A stretch of DNA of 64,000 nt from the NCBI GenBank assembly GCA_902613595.1, contig CACMHY010000001.1, forward strand, positions 124,001 through 188,000. Reading direction: 5' to 3'. Shown here one piece after another: positions 63,609-64,000 of this stretch (its first letter is position 1; each line of letters begins with the position of its first letter). The DNA is from an uncultured Bacteroidota bacterium. Its GTDB lineage: Bacteria > Bacteroidota > Bacteroidia > Flavobacteriales > Flavobacteriaceae. The notes beneath the pieces were generated by a model. The model made no database searches and had not been told where the DNA came from. It was given only the letters and a program-made list of their open reading frames with translations. The translations under genes and the position numbers were made by a program.

Positions 63609-64000
63609 ATGCGTTATCTTAAAATATTATTAATATTTTCTTTTTTTAACCTTATAGCACAATCTGAAAATAGCTTAGCTGAGGGCCCATTCAGTCAATT
63701 AATTATAAGAGGTGCAACACTAATTAATGGAAATGGGGCACCACCTATCGGACCAGTTGACATAGTTATTGAAAATGATAAAATTACCGATATAGAGGTA
63801 GTTGGATCTCCAGGCGTTGAAATAGACGAATCAAAAAGACCCAAGTTAAATCAAGGGGGAAAAGAAATAAATGCATTAGGGATGTACGTTCTTCCTGGAT
63901 TTATTGATATGCATGGTCATATTGGGGGTGAAGATCAAGGAGCAGACTGGGACTATGTATTTAAATTGTGGCTTGCCCATGGAATAACAACAATCAGAGA
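63609..64000 (+). CDS. Secreted amidohydrolase-family protein, truncated by window edge
   Basis: Translation from 63609: MRYLKILLIFSFFNLIAQ...LIIRGATLINGNGAPPIGPVDIVIENDKITDIEV...MYVLPGFIDMHGHIGG. Confidence 0.9.
   Translation, partial: MRYLKILLIFSFFNLIAQSENSLAEGPFSQLIIRGATLINGNGAPPIGPVDIVIENDKITDIEVVGSPGVEIDESKRPKLNQGGKEINALGMYVLPGFIDMHGHIGGEDQGADWDYVFKLWLAHGITTIR

Overview
64 kb chromosomal window from an AT-rich, compact Bacteroidota genome, most likely a marine flavobacterium (inferred from PorD/DUF4835, RPB6-like omega, DUF6913, DUF6095, gene order around dnaA and TAnnTTTG-type promoters). It is almost entirely core genome. Main blocks: coaE/YbbR/fabI/recN/porD/coaBC/rpoZ/bamD/dapA/ligA/prmC (minus); ribD, dnaA, an RsmI-like methyltransferase; mltG/GNAT/dapF; degQ, trmD-rplS, icd, murQ; thrS-infC-rpmI-rplT; an arsC-like gene and a TonB-dependent-receptor-type outer membrane protein; fumC; an acyl-CoA carboxylase beta subunit; a menaquinone cluster (menE, CPBP protease, PAS-menA fusion, hotdog thioesterase); dnaK; panB; a leucine operon with two synthase paralogs; msrA, galM, PAP2, MATE, M28 peptidase; a sigma-54-type response regulator without an HTH; dnaJ-grpE; mnmD; ilvE; crcB; and a porin-amtB-glnK nitrogen cluster. 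I saw no tRNA, rRNA, CRISPR, IS or phage, and no obvious new multi-gene defence or biosynthetic system. The best leads are: (1) a PAS domain fused to the MenA prenyltransferase; (2) matching promoter architectures upstream of dnaK and grpE-dnaJ (TGNCA-N3-TGNCA plus a sigma-54-like TGGCA-N6-TTG), with an HTH-less sigma-54 activator next to dnaJ; (3) a dense hairpin element between that activator and dnaJ; (4) a probable AUA start codon for infC; (5) an rpmI-rplT intercistronic hairpin. All calls come from reading the sequence only; no database or folding software was run.
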